A stretch of 10,548 nt of DNA from Thermoplasmata archaeon (GTDB lineage Archaea; Thermoplasmatota; Thermoplasmata; UBA184), in assembly GCA_027314845.1 (NCBI GenBank), contig DAHVAA010000040.1, positions 1-10,548 of the forward strand, written 5' to 3'. Shown piece after piece: positions 1 to 7,686 of this stretch; positions within the stretch are counted from its first letter, which is position 1, and every line of letters starts with the position of its first letter. Under the pieces are notes generated by a model. That model worked only from the letters and a program-made list of their open reading frames with translations, made no database searches and was not told the DNA's origin. The position numbers and the translations under genes were made by a program.

Positions 1-502
1 GTTGCCGGACCTCGCGGTGGCGTGCGTCGGGGGCGGGTCGAACGCGATCGGCACCTTCCACCCGCTCCGCACCACCGACGTGGAGTTGCTGGGTGTGGAG
101 GCCGGCGGACCGGCGGGGTCGCAAGGGGCGGCATCCCTGTCGTACGGACGGCCCGGCATTCTGCACGGCTCGTACTCCTATGTGCTTCAGAACGCGGACG
201 GCCAGGTATCTGACACCGAGAGCGTCTCCGCGGGCCTCGACTACGCTGGCGTCGGCCCGGAACACGCCTGGCTCAAGGACTCCGGTCGCGTTCGGTACCT
301 CGCGGTCCACGACCGCGACGCGCTCCGTGCGTTCCACTGGCTGGCCGAGGACGAGGGGATCCTCCCCGCGCTTGAGCCGGCCCACGCCGTCTTCGCGGCG
401 GTCCGGGAAGCGAAGCGGCGTCCGAGGCGACAACGGATCGTCGTGACGCTGTCGGGACGCGGTGACAAGGACCTGGAGTTGGTGCGGCGTGCGACTGGAT
501 AG
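1..502 (+). CDS. trpB: Tryptophan synthase beta chain, C-terminal part (5' end outside window)
   Basis: This is the C-terminal part of the PLP-dependent beta subunit of tryptophan synthase, which condenses indole with L-serine to give tryptophan and works in a complex with TrpA. The reading frame is open from the first base, so the gene begins upstream of the window; the first full codon is at base 2. Visible family motifs, in order, are GGGSNAIG (the loop that grips the PLP phosphate), [36 protein letters not shown] and SGRGDKD close to the C-terminus. The PLP lysine lies in the missing part. The gene stops with TAG at 500-502 and overlaps trpA by 14 nt, the usual trpBA arrangement. I cannot tell from this part alone whether it is the TrpB1 or TrpB2 type, although coupling to trpA favours TrpB1. 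Confidence 0.96.
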   Translation, partial: LPDLAVACVGGGSNAIGTFHPLRTTDVELLGVEAGGPAGSQGAASLSYGRPGILHGSYSYVLQNADGQVSDTESVSAGLDYAGVGPEHAWLKDSGRVRYLAVHDRDALRAFHWLAEDEGILPALEPAHAVFAAVREAKRRPRRQRIVVTLSGRGDKDLELVRRATG

Positions 503-1274
503 CGCCCTCCGAGAGGCCCGAACCGCCGGGCGGACGATCGTCGTGCCCTACCTCCTGGTGGACCGCGCCCGCCGTTCCCGGTTGGCCCCGACCGTGCGCG
601 CGCTTCGGGATGCCGGGGCGACCGCGCTCGAGCTCGGGTTCCCCTTCTCCGACCCGATCGCCGACGGCCCGGTTCTCGAGTCGGCCGCGAACCGTGCGCT
701 CGCGCACGGCACGAGCTGGACCGACCTGCTCGAAGCCGGGCGGGTCGCCAGCGAGATCCTGCCGACCGCGGTGATGACCTACGCGAACCCGGTGTTCCGC
801 CACGGCCTCGCGGAGGCGACCGCCGCGCTGAGCGCGGCCGGGGTCACTGGCCTGATCGTACCGGACCTCTCTCTCGAAGAGTCGGCGCCTTGGCGTCGGG
901 CGGCCGGTGCCGCGGGACTCTCGCTCGTGCTCCTCGCCGCCCCGGGCGGCTCCCCGGAGCGCATCGGGAGGATCGCCCGAGCGACCCACGGGTTCCTCTA
1001 CCTGGTCGCGTACTACGGGACGACCGGGCGCGGTGCGGAATCGGCCCCGGTCGACCTCGCTCCCCTGGTGGCCGCCGCCCGCTTGGCCGCACCCTCCACC
1101 CCGATCCTCGTGGGGTTCGGGGTCCGGGACCGTTCGAGCGCGCGTCGCGCGCTCGCCACGGGGGCGGACGGGGTCGTGGTCGGGACGGCGCTCGAGCAGG
1201 CGCTGCAGCACGACCCCCGGCCCACAGCGATCACTCGATGGCTGGGCGGGATCGCCTCCGCGGGCCGACGCTAG
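489..1274 (+). CDS. trpA: Tryptophan synthase alpha chain
   Basis: TrpA cleaves indole-3-glycerol phosphate to indole and glyceraldehyde 3-phosphate and passes indole to TrpB. The protein is 261 residues long, normal for this TIM-barrel family. Key motifs are [15 protein letters not shown] at about residues 47-61, which supplies the catalytic Glu48 and Asp59; [15 protein letters not shown]; a Tyr-rich strand followed by GTTGRG; and the C-terminal phosphate-binding region with [17 protein letters not shown] and [12 protein letters not shown] chose the GTG at 489 because the protein then begins [10 protein letters not shown], the usual family N-terminus, and a GGAG at 475-478 lies 10 nt upstream. 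An in-frame GTG at 462 would add nine residues that look unlike the family. The start lies inside trpB, suggesting translational coupling. The stop TAG overlaps the stop codon of the convergent endA gene. Confidence 0.96.
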   Translation: MRLDSALREARTAGRTIVVPYLLVDRARRSRLAPTVRALRDAGATALELGFPFSDPIADGPVLESAANRALAHGTSWTDLLEAGRVASEILPTAVMTYANPVFRHGLAEATAALSAAGVTGLIVPDLSLEESAPWRRAAGAAGLSLVLLAAPGGSPERIGRIARATHGFLYLVAYYGTTGRGAESAPVDLAPLVAAARLAAPSTPILVGFGVRDRSSARRALATGADGVVVGTALEQALQHDPRPTAITRWLGGIASAGRR

Positions 1275-2335
1275 GGCCGGACCCGCTCGAGCGAGAGGAA
1301 CCTCACAGCCGCGTCCGGGGCGACCCCGGCGACCAGGAACTCCTTGCGCACACCCTGCGCCACCCGGACCCCTCCGGCGACCTCGGGCCACGCGGCGAGG
1401 TGGCCGGCGGGGACCGCCTGGACCAGATACCGGGCGTGCGCGCTGGCCGGGTTGCGGGGGTAGGCGCGGAAGTGGGCCCCGTACTTGAACCCCGTCTTGA
1501 CGACGAGGTGGCGTCCCCGAAGGTCACGATACGCGGCCAATCGCTCGAAGAAGCGAGGGTCGAGCCGACGGGCCCGCTGTTCCAGTCGGTCCAGGGCGAC
1601 CGTCCGGCCGCTCCGCGCATCGCGGAGGGTGAGCTGGCCCGAGCTCGCGAGGTAGGCCGCCTCGAGCAGGCTCAGTTCAAGGCGCCCCCCGACACGACTG
1701 CCGTACGCGAGCTCCCGTCCGAGCTCCTCGACGGCGTCCGGCGCGTGGACCGTCACGCGGTCCTCGGAGAGCCAGCCGTCCGTCGGCGCGGCCAGAGGCC
1801 GGGGAGGGAGGGCGCCGGTCGGCGCCGGTCGTCGGATCCGATAGTACGTGAGGTCGGACTCCTCGTCGACCAACGCGAGGAGAAGCGCCTTCTTCGCGGT
1901 CTGGGATCGGTCGGCGAGGTCGAAGAGCCGGGCGAGGTCGAACGGCTCTCGCTCGCTCAGGACCTCCACCCAGTACCGGGAGGGAGTCTTGTGCAGGATC
2001 CCGCCGCGCGGCAGGACGGCGAAGGAGACCGGAGGAGGGCTCGCGCGGACGACGTATCCGCGTTGTCGGAGGTCGCGGTAGACGAGGTAGCGGACCGGGA
2101 ATCCGCGGTCCTGCCGCACGGCCCGCCGAAAGACCGTCGGCCAGTCGACCGAGCGGCCGCCCCGGTCGTCCACGGTGATGCGGGCCATCTCGGCGAGGTA
2201 GACGGACTCGTACCGGTCCAGCTCGAGACCGCCGCCCGAGATCGGCGTACCGAAGAATCCCTTGCCGTAGACCCCGCTCGCTTCGGCGGGGTCGTCGAAG
2301 CGCACGGTTCCGCTGTCGGAGAGGACCCCGCTCAC
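1271..2335 (-). CDS. endA: tRNA-splicing endonuclease, tandem-domain (alpha2-type) EndA
   Basis: EndA cuts introns from precursor tRNAs at bulge-helix-bulge sites. The protein is 354 residues long. The C-terminal half (about 215-354) carries the catalytic domain with the expected triad: Tyr285 in GFKYGAHFRAY, His300 in ASAHARYLVQ and Lys331 in GVRKEFLVAG. The N-terminal half (about 15-165) looks like a degenerate copy of the same fold, with YLVYRDLRQRGYVVR at about 83-97 matching AYRDLRGRHLVVKTG, but without the triad. This is the arrangement of two-domain archaeal enzymes that work as homodimers. At 354 residues it is somewhat longer than I recall for this class. The GTG start at 2335 overlaps the pyrE stop as GTGA, with GGGGAG seven bases upstream; the longer open frame beyond it lies entirely antisense or shifted within pyrE. 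It is the last gene of the minus-strand operon. Confidence 0.93.
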   Translation of the reverse strand: MSGVLSDSGTVRFDDPAEASGVYGKGFFGTPISGGGLELDRYESVYLAEMARITVDDRGGRSVDWPTVFRRAVRQDRGFPVRYLVYRDLRQRGYVVRASPPPVSFAVLPRGGILHKTPSRYWVEVLSEREPFDLARLFDLADRSQTAKKALLLALVDEESDLTYYRIRRPAPTGALPPRPLAAPTDGWLSEDRVTVHAPDAVEELGRELAYGSRVGGRLELSLLEAAYLASSGQLTLRDARSGRTVALDRLEQRARRLDPRFFERLAAYRDLRGRHLVVKTGFKYGAHFRAYPRNPASAHARYLVQAVPAGHLAAWPEVAGGVRVAQGVRKEFLVAGVAPDAAVRFLSLERVRP

Positions 2336-2889
2336 CGACGGGCTCCCCGGATCTCGGAGAGGGTGGCGAGCGGCTCGAGCCGGACGCCCGCCGCGGCGAG
2401 CCGTTCCCGGGCGCCGAGCTCGCGGTCGACCACGACGAGCGCCCGGTCGACAAGACCGCCGGCCCCTCGGACGATCTCCACCGACCGCAACGAGCTGCCG
2501 CCGGTGGTGGACACGTCCTCGATCAGGAGCACGTGCGCCCCCGCGGGGATCTCGCCCTCGAAGGCCTGGCGGGTCCCATGCTCGCGGGGAGCTTTGCGGA
2601 GGATCACGTACGGCCGTCCGGTCCGAAGCGCCACCGCGACGACGAGCGGCACCGCACCGAGCTCCATCCCGGCGAGGCGGTCGGCGTTCCCGACCCGCTC
2701 GGCGAGCGCCGTCGCGAGAGTGGAAAGACGGCCGGGCTCGGTCCACGCGCGTTTCACGTCGATGTAGACGTCGCTCTTCTCGCCCGAGGTCAGCGTGAAC
2801 TCTCCGAACCGAACGGCGCCGGCATCGAGGAGGAGCCGGACGATCTCCTCCCGTCCGGACGGACCCGGCTCCGCGCTGCTAAAGCTCAC
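2332..2889 (-). CDS. pyrE: Orotate phosphoribosyltransferase
   Basis: PyrE transfers the phosphoribosyl group of PRPP to orotate to make orotidine 5'-monophosphate, the fifth step of pyrimidine synthesis. The protein is 185 residues, typical of archaeal PyrE. The N-terminal part has FGEFTLTSGEKSDVYID (about 28-44), the orotate and PRPP contact region. The mobile catalytic loop is seen as RKAPREHGTRQAFEG (98-112), with Lys99, His104 and Gly105. The PRPP-binding motif is LLIEDVSTTGGS (121-132). Two adjacent GTG codons could start it (2892 and 2889). I prefer 2889 because it overlaps the carS stop as GTGA and leaves five bases after an AAGGTG ribosome-binding site. In turn its own TGA overlaps the endA start, so carS, pyrE and endA are probably translationally coupled. 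Pyrimidine synthesis ends in CTP, the substrate of CarS encoded just upstream; that link is an inference. Confidence 0.95.
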   Translation of the reverse strand: MSFSSAEPGPSGREEIVRLLLDAGAVRFGEFTLTSGEKSDVYIDVKRAWTEPGRLSTLATALAERVGNADRLAGMELGAVPLVVAVALRTGRPYVILRKAPREHGTRQAFEGEIPAGAHVLLIEDVSTTGGSSLRSVEIVRGAGGLVDRALVVVDRELGARERLAAAGVRLEPLATLSEIRGARR

Positions 2890-3461
2890 CACGGCACCTT
2901 CTTCAAGCCGACCTTGAACCCGACCCAATTGAAGGCCACGTGCAACCCGAGCGTGAACACGAGGAGCCATAAGACCGCTTCCCAGTGGAAGAACACCGGC
3001 GCGAACAGCGAAGGGTAGACCGCGAAGCCGAGCGCGATCGGCACGAGCACGAACGGTAGCTGGTCGAGCAGGAGGGTGCGGGCGCCGCTCTCACGACCGA
3101 GCCGCCGCTTCAGGAACGAGCCGAACGCATCGCCGGTCATCGCTCCGAACGTGAGTATCGCCGCGAGCGGCACCGCCGTGAGGACCGTCGGGGCGAGTAC
3201 CGGAACGAGGGCGAGATTGGGCGGAGCCATCAAGATGAGCCACGCCTCGAGCAGGCAGAACGGCATCCCAAAGAAGCCGGCGAAGAGGAACCCGGACCAG
3301 GTCTTCGACGGACCGAAGATCCGACGGCCGTCCGGCCACCCTCGACCGAAGTCCATCGGAGGTCCGCGCCCCCGGGGGAGGGTCGCCACGGCGTTGGCGA
3401 TGTAGGAAGGCAAGAGCAGCCACAGTACCGCCAGCGCGCTCGCGAAGAACTGGTCGAGCAC
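2886..3461 (-). CDS. carS: CDP-archaeol synthase
   Basis: CarS is a membrane enzyme that uses CTP to activate unsaturated archaetidic acid (2,3-bis-O-geranylgeranylglycerol phosphate), giving the CDP-lipid to which polar head groups are added. The protein has 191 residues and about five hydrophobic segments (roughly 5-27, 57-78, 84-107, 133-153, 160-182). Diagnostic family motifs are LPSYIANA (17-24), PMDFGRGWPDGRRIFG followed by PSKTW (35-55), GDAFGSFLKRRLG (110-122) and LLDQLPFVL (131-139). These cytoplasmic polar loops are the likely CTP- and magnesium-binding region by analogy with the CdsA family. The start is GTG at 3461 with GGAG seven bases upstream; the gap to the preceding M20 gene is only 12 nt. 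The stop overlaps the pyrE start. It is the third lipid gene in this operon, after the two ether-forming enzymes. Confidence 0.95.
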   Translation of the reverse strand: MLDQFFASALAVLWLLLPSYIANAVATLPRGRGPPMDFGRGWPDGRRIFGPSKTWSGFLFAGFFGMPFCLLEAWLILMAPPNLALVPVLAPTVLTAVPLAAILTFGAMTGDAFGSFLKRRLGRESGARTLLLDQLPFVLVPIALGFAVYPSLFAPVFFHWEAVLWLLVFTLGLHVAFNWVGFKVGLKKVPW

Positions 3462-3473
3462 CGCGCGTCTCCG

Positions 3474-5105
3474 CTACGGTTCCTTCACGAACCGTTCGAT
3501 GGTCGTGACCACGCCCGCGAAGAGCCGCGGGTCGAGACTCTCCTCGGCATCGTGGATCCGCGCCTCGGGGTCCATGCTGCCGAAGACCAGCGCCGGGAGC
3601 GGCTCACCGGCAGGAGTGCGCCGGTCGCGGAGCGCGCTCGCGTCGGTCCCGCCATACTCACCGAGCACGCCCTCGGCGCCGAAGGTCGACCGGAGGATTC
3701 CGGCGAGGCGTTTGACCGCGGGGTGGTCCACGGGAAGGGCGTAGCCGGGGCGGCAGCGTTCTGGCGGGGCCTCGACGTGGGCGGTCGGCGCGTGCACCGA
3801 GGTCCAATCCCGCACCCGGCCGAGGGCGGCGTCGAGACCGGTCGAGAGTTCCATCTCGGGGATGAGCCGGAGGTCGACCGTGAAGCTTGCCGAGCCCAAC
3901 GCAAAACCGTCGATCCACCCGCGTGCCGCCGCCTGCTCGAGTAGGTCGAGCGCGACCGGCACCGGATTGTGACCGCGGTGCGGGTACCCGCCATGAATGG
4001 CCTCGCCCACCACCTGGAGCGCGCGGGTGCCGGGGGCGAGTGAGAGCGCGCTCGCGCCAGCCGTTTCGAGTCGGTACGGAGGGGCCACAAGCTCCGAGAG
4101 TCGACCGGGCAGAGCATCGAGCACGGGCGTCGGTCCCCCGAATACCAGGGTCACCGTCCGGGCGATCTGGTTCGCCGCGTCGGTCTCGGCATGGGCCGCC
4201 AGGAGACCGACCCGGTGCGGGTCGAGCCGCACCTCTCCGACGTCGAACTGCGTTAGCGACGCTCGCCCGGTCAAGACCGGCTCGGGGGCGTGGCGATTCG
4301 GCCAGTCCGGTGATCGGTACACCGAGCGCCAGGTGCGGGCGAGCTCGTGGAGACCGACCAGCATCTTCCCGAACGCGAGGGCCCGCTCGAGCGTCTCCGG
4401 CTTTCCGAACGATCCCTGAAGGAAGGCGACCCCGCTCGAGCCGGCCGTGACGTCGGGGCCCCCGTCGGGGATCAGCGCCACGTCCGCGCGGAGGATCCGC
4501 GCGGGGTCATCGGGCGCCAGGTGCGCGTCATGCTCCTTGATCGCTTCGATCCCTCCCTGACCACCCGTCTCCTCATCGCAACAGACGAGCAGGCGAACGT
4601 TGCGCGAGAGGTTCGGCTCCTCCGCGAGGTGACGCAAGGCCGTCAGCGAAGCGACCACTCCGCTCCCCAGGTCGTCGTTCGAGCCGCGGCCGTAGAGCCG
4701 GCCGTCGGCGCGATAGGTGAGGATATGCGGGGGGCTCTTCCACCTCGAAAGCTGTTCGGCCGGCACGGGCACCACGTCGTAGTGGGCCAGGATGAGCACG
4801 GTCGACCGCGCTCCGGCGTCGAGGTCGATGATCACGTTCGGTCGATTGACCCCGTGGAGCTCGCCGCCCGCGTCACCGCTCACGAGCGGGTCGTAGACGC
4901 GCGTCCCGAGACCGGCCGCCCGAGCGGCGCGAACGATCGCGTCGGTCGCCCGCAGGTAGTGCGGCTTCTCCCACCGTCCGTGCAGCGGGTCCTCGAGGTT
5001 GACCGGCGCGATCGCGACGAGCTGGGTCAACAGGCGCAGCGGCTCCTCGCCGCCCATCCCGAGCGCCGCCTCGGCGAGGGGTGCGTCCGCGGGCCGGTCC
5101 GCCAT
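3474..5105 (-). CDS. M20-family zinc metallopeptidase with a large internal insertion
   Basis: This is a predicted cytoplasmic, zinc-dependent M20 hydrolase (the peptidase/deacylase group of ArgE, DapE, CPG2 and dipeptidases); the exact substrate cannot be told. The protein is 543 residues. The two-zinc site is complete: His108 and Asp110 in LAHYDVVP, Asp144 in YGRGSNDDLGSG, Glu178-Glu179 in CDEETGG, Asp214 in LIPDGG, and His518 in ARIHDAEESLD. A lid-like motif HGGYPHRGHNP is at 371-381 and EYGGTDAS at 483-490. Unusually, about 140 residues separate the Asp214 region from the lid motif, where many M20 proteins have only a few tens. The start is ATG at 5105, the only ATG start in the window, with GGAGG five bases upstream that uses the last base of the preceding stop codon. 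It lies between the DUF2070 and carS genes, nine and 12 nt from each. No signal peptide is seen. Confidence 0.9.
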   Translation of the reverse strand: MADRPADAPLAEAALGMGGEEPLRLLTQLVAIAPVNLEDPLHGRWEKPHYLRATDAIVRAARAAGLGTRVYDPLVSGDAGGELHGVNRPNVIIDLDAGARSTVLILAHYDVVPVPAEQLSRWKSPPHILTYRADGRLYGRGSNDDLGSGVVASLTALRHLAEEPNLSRNVRLLVCCDEETGGQGGIEAIKEHDAHLAPDDPARILRADVALIPDGGPDVTAGSSGVAFLQGSFGKPETLERALAFGKMLVGLHELARTWRSVYRSPDWPNRHAPEPVLTGRASLTQFDVGEVRLDPHRVGLLAAHAETDAANQIARTVTLVFGGPTPVLDALPGRLSELVAPPYRLETAGASALSLAPGTRALQVVGEAIHGGYPHRGHNPVPVALDLLEQAAARGWIDGFALGSASFTVDLRLIPEMELSTGLDAALGRVRDWTSVHAPTAHVEAPPERCRPGYALPVDHPAVKRLAGILRSTFGAEGVLGEYGGTDASALRDRRTPAGEPLPALVFGSMDPEARIHDAEESLDPRLFAGVVTTIERFVKEP

Positions 5106-5110
5106 GCCAC

Positions 5111-5115
5111 CCTCC
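5111..5115 (-). promoter_or_regulatory. Ribosome-binding site of the M20 gene overlapping the upstream stop codon
   Basis: On the minus strand GGAGG begins with the last base of the DUF2070 stop codon TAG and ends five bases before ATG 5105. Ending and starting ribosomes would share this spot, which favours re-initiation. Confidence 0.75.
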
Positions 5116-6929
5116 TAGTGAAAGAGGTAGGCGACCACGAGCGAGCTCGTCAGCAGGAGCAGCAACATCGCCGGGAACATGTTCGTGAACATCGACAGGG
5201 TGTCGCCCAGCGAGGTCAAAAGCCGAGCGGTGTGCCCCGGTCCCAGGACGCGCACCGAGGGGACGTCGGCCTCCCCGAAGCGTGCTTCGGTGGGCCGGAG
5301 GTCGGCGACGGCGCGCCGAACGACCTCGACCGCGTCCGCAACCAGCCGGTCGCGAGGGTACCGCTCCCCTACCGGGTTCACCCCGCCGTCGACCTCGTGG
5401 ACGACGTGGTTGTCGGTCGTCATGACCTCGGCGACGTCGACCACCCGCTGGATCGCCTCGACGATCGGGTCGCGGAGCCCGACCACGAGGTTGTTCCCAT
5501 CGATCAGCAGGTAGGCGGTGGTTCTCCCCGCCGCGCGGACGACGACCGCACGCATCCCCTGAGGGCCGATCCCGGCCCGACCGATCGAATAGCCGTCCCG
5601 CACCGCCCCGCCGATCTCGATCTCCCCCGGGACCGAAGCGCGCTCGGCCTCGGCGAGCGCGGCCCGGGCATCCCGGAGGAGCTTCTCCGCGGTCGGGGTG
5701 CCGTAGAGGATGTCTCCCTCGCCTTCGACGTAGGAGTTGTGCGCGTCCATGAGCGCGATGCGCGGACCGGTCGGAGTCGAGAGCTCCCGGACCAACCGGT
5801 CCGCGACGCTGTAAGCGATATCGTCGGTCGGGGCGGGCGCCTGGGAGACCGTCACGAGCGCGGCGTCGCCGAGCAGCTGCGCCCGGGCGATGCTCCCCGG
5901 GTACGGCGTCACGAGCGGGCTCGCGCGCGCGCTCTTCGGGGCGGCGAGGCCGGCGAGGACCGCCCGGGAGACCGTCGCGACCTGCTCGACCTCCGCCTCG
6001 CTCGGGAGGTCGAGGTCGTGGTCGCAGGGGGTATGCGGGACGAGGACGGTCCCGGCCGCCGGTCCGAGCCGTTCGGAGAGCTTGCGGGGCAGGTCGCTCG
6101 CGCCGAGCGCGGCGAACGGACCCGGATGGACGGTCGGAAGCGCGATGGTCACGTGCGGCCGGCCGTCCCGGAAGAACGCGAGGAGTCGCACCTTGAGGTC
6201 GGCCGGAACCGCGCTCTTCAGGAAGAACGCTTCGAGCGCCTGCGTCGCGCCCGTATCTCGCGCGCCGACATGGTCGAGAAGCGGTCGGATCAGCGAAACT
6301 CCCGACGTGCGGAACTCGCGCTGCATCGGACGGTCGGCCGCCCGGATCAGGGCGGCCGAACAGCCGAACGCGATCATGAGGAACGCCACGGCGGCAAGGA
6401 GGACACCGACCGGCGGGGGCGTGAGGAGGAAAACGCCGAGGAGGTAGAGCACGACCGGGAAGAGCGAAACCGGGGCCGTCCGGCCGTGGCTCGCCCGGGA
6501 GACCCCGTACAGGGTCAGGTGGCGGAACCAGAACGCGGGGCCCGCGAGGAAGGTCGCGAGGAGGAGGAGGCTGGGAACGCTCGCGGGCCAGACCTGCCAG
6601 GCCGCCCGCCACAGAAGGGCAAGGGGAATCTCGAGCGCGAACGTCGTCAAGGTCAGGAAGGCCGAGCGATGGAACTCGAAGCGGCCGCCGAGGGCCCGCG
6701 CCAGGGCTGGGGTAGCGAACGCCCCCACGAACGCCGGGAGCGCGATGACGAAGAGGAATCCCTCGAGAAACCGGGTGGTGTCGGGGAGCCAGAGAAGGGC
6801 GGCCAGCGCGGCGCTCGCGACGACCGTGGTCGCGAGCGTGACGGGCGGCCGGGGGGCCCGGAAGAGCAGGTGCCCCCGACGGACGGAGTGCTGCGACGGG
6901 GGTTCCGAGGTCTCCGCGCTACTGGCCAC
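5115..6929 (-). CDS. DUF2070 family membrane protein, function unknown
   Basis: The protein resembles the archaeal DUF2070 family of uncharacterised membrane proteins. It has 604 residues. The N-terminal third (about 30-195) is a membrane domain with about six hydrophobic segments. A soluble region follows (about 200-575), then a single C-terminal membrane helix (about 581-602). The soluble part has striking His/Asp/Asn clusters: TVHPGPFAALGAS (266-278), PHTPCDHDLDLPS (298-310), DAHNSY (395-400), IDGNN (476-480) and TTDNHVVHEVDGGVNP (504-519). These look like the conserved core of an enzyme or metal site, but no activity is known to me. The GTG at 6929 was chosen because a full GGAGGTG lies 10 bases upstream. 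It overlaps the GGGP synthase gene by 11 nt. Its place between lipid-synthesis genes suggests a membrane-lipid or envelope role, which is inference. Confidence 0.85.
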   Translation of the reverse strand: MASSAETSEPPSQHSVRRGHLLFRAPRPPVTLATTVVASAALAALLWLPDTTRFLEGFLFVIALPAFVGAFATPALARALGGRFEFHRSAFLTLTTFALEIPLALLWRAAWQVWPASVPSLLLLATFLAGPAFWFRHLTLYGVSRASHGRTAPVSLFPVVLYLLGVFLLTPPPVGVLLAAVAFLMIAFGCSAALIRAADRPMQREFRTSGVSLIRPLLDHVGARDTGATQALEAFFLKSAVPADLKVRLLAFFRDGRPHVTIALPTVHPGPFAALGASDLPRKLSERLGPAAGTVLVPHTPCDHDLDLPSEAEVEQVATVSRAVLAGLAAPKSARASPLVTPYPGSIARAQLLGDAALVTVSQAPAPTDDIAYSVADRLVRELSTPTGPRIALMDAHNSYVEGEGDILYGTPTAEKLLRDARAALAEAERASVPGEIEIGGAVRDGYSIGRAGIGPQGMRAVVVRAAGRTTAYLLIDGNNLVVGLRDPIVEAIQRVVDVAEVMTTDNHVVHEVDGGVNPVGERYPRDRLVADAVEVVRRAVADLRPTEARFGEADVPSVRVLGPGHTARLLTSLGDTLSMFTNMFPAMLLLLLTSSLVVAYLFH

Positions 6930-7686
6930 GAGCCCTTCGCACCTCCGCGAGGATGCCCCGGAACCCGGCTCCGAAACCTTCCTCCTCGGTGATCGTCCCG
7001 GTAACAAGGACCTGCGCGCCGGCCTCGAGGAGCGTTCGGGCGTCCGCGGCCGAACGTATCCCGCCCCCAACGATCACCGGGATCCCCACCGCCGACCGGA
7101 CCTCGCGAACCATCTCAGCGGGAACGGGGGCGGGGGCTCCCGAACCGGCTTCGAGGTATACGTACCGCATGCCGAGGAACTGCGCCGCCAGGGCAAAGCC
7201 GGCCGCGGTCCGGGGATCTTCCCTCGCGACCGGGTCGACCTGTCCGACCTCCCCGACGCGCATGCCGGGAGCGATGACCAGGTAGCCCATCGGGATCGGT
7301 TCGAGGCCCATCGAACGCACGACCGGGGCGACCCGCGCGTGGGTCCGAATGACGAGGTCGAGGTTGCGCGAATTGAGCAGGCTCATGAACAGTACCGCAT
7401 CCGCTTCGGGGGCGAGCGAGCCCGGCCCCTCCGGGAAGATCACGACCGGGACCTTCACCGCACCCTTCACGGCGTGCGCGGCCGCGCCCATCACCTCGCG
7501 AGAGATCCCGGTCGAGCCGCCGAGCAGGATCACATGGCTGCCGAGTGCGACCGCGCCTTGCGCGATGTGGGCTGCCTTCTCGCCGGGCGATTTGTCCGGG
7601 TCGATGAGCGTGAAGTGGATCGGCCCGCCCCGAAGCGTCTCGGCGAGGTAGCGCTCCGCGCGTCCGGGCAAGCTCGGCCCGTTCAC
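6919..7686 (-). CDS. Geranylgeranylglyceryl phosphate synthase (GGGPS)
   Basis: This enzyme joins geranylgeranyl diphosphate to sn-glycerol 1-phosphate, forming the first ether bond of archaeal lipids and fixing their stereochemistry. The protein is 255 residues and has the TIM-barrel motifs of the PcrB/GGGPS family in order: IHFTLIDPDKS (23-33), ILLGGSTGIS (53-62), VPVVIFPEGPGSLAPEADAV (79-98), SLLNSRN (102-108), YLVIAPGMRVGEVGQ (135-149), YVYLEAGSGAP (175-185), VIVGGGIRSAADAR (204-217) and LVTGTITEE (227-235). The Gly-rich strands near the C-terminus bind the glycerol phosphate in known relatives. PcrB homologues occur in Bacteria, but the next gene upstream supplies the second archaeal ether-forming step, which supports the archaeal role. 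The GTG start at 7686 overlaps the stop of the UbiA gene as GTGA; longer open frame upstream is out-of-frame reading of that gene. The ribosome-binding site is weak (GGTGG), so coupling is likely. Confidence 0.95.
   Translation of the reverse strand: MNGPSLPGRAERYLAETLRGGPIHFTLIDPDKSPGEKAAHIAQGAVALGSHVILLGGSTGISREVMGAAAHAVKGAVKVPVVIFPEGPGSLAPEADAVLFMSLLNSRNLDLVIRTHARVAPVVRSMGLEPIPMGYLVIAPGMRVGEVGQVDPVAREDPRTAAGFALAAQFLGMRYVYLEAGSGAPAPVPAEMVREVRSAVGIPVIVGGGIRSAADARTLLEAGAQVLVTGTITEEEGFGAGFRGILAEVRRARGQ
6940..6946 (-). promoter_or_regulatory. Strong ribosome-binding site for the DUF2070 gene
   Basis: On the minus strand GGAGGTG lies 10 bases upstream of GTG 6929, inside the end of the GGGP synthase gene. 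It decides the start of the DUF2070 protein, because longer versions reading back into the synthase gene are also open. Confidence 0.8.

Noticed and set aside
2336..2746. An N-terminal extension of EndA back into pyrE
   Set aside because: The extra residues are a shifted reading of pyrE and are Arg/Pro/Gly-rich. The GTG at 2335 in a GTGA overlap, preceded by GGGGAG, is a much better start.
890..2767. A 625-codon plus-strand open frame running from trpA across endA and into pyrE
   Set aside because: It overlaps three motif-confirmed genes, has low-complexity Arg/Pro/Gly-rich sequence and no ribosome-binding site that I can see. It is a composition-driven shadow frame.
4347..6992. An 881-codon open frame on the plus strand, opposite the M20 and DUF2070 genes
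   Set aside because: Its translation is Arg/Gly/Glu-rich with no recognisable domain, and both genes on the other strand carry clear family motifs over the whole span. Long antisense frames are expected at this GC content.
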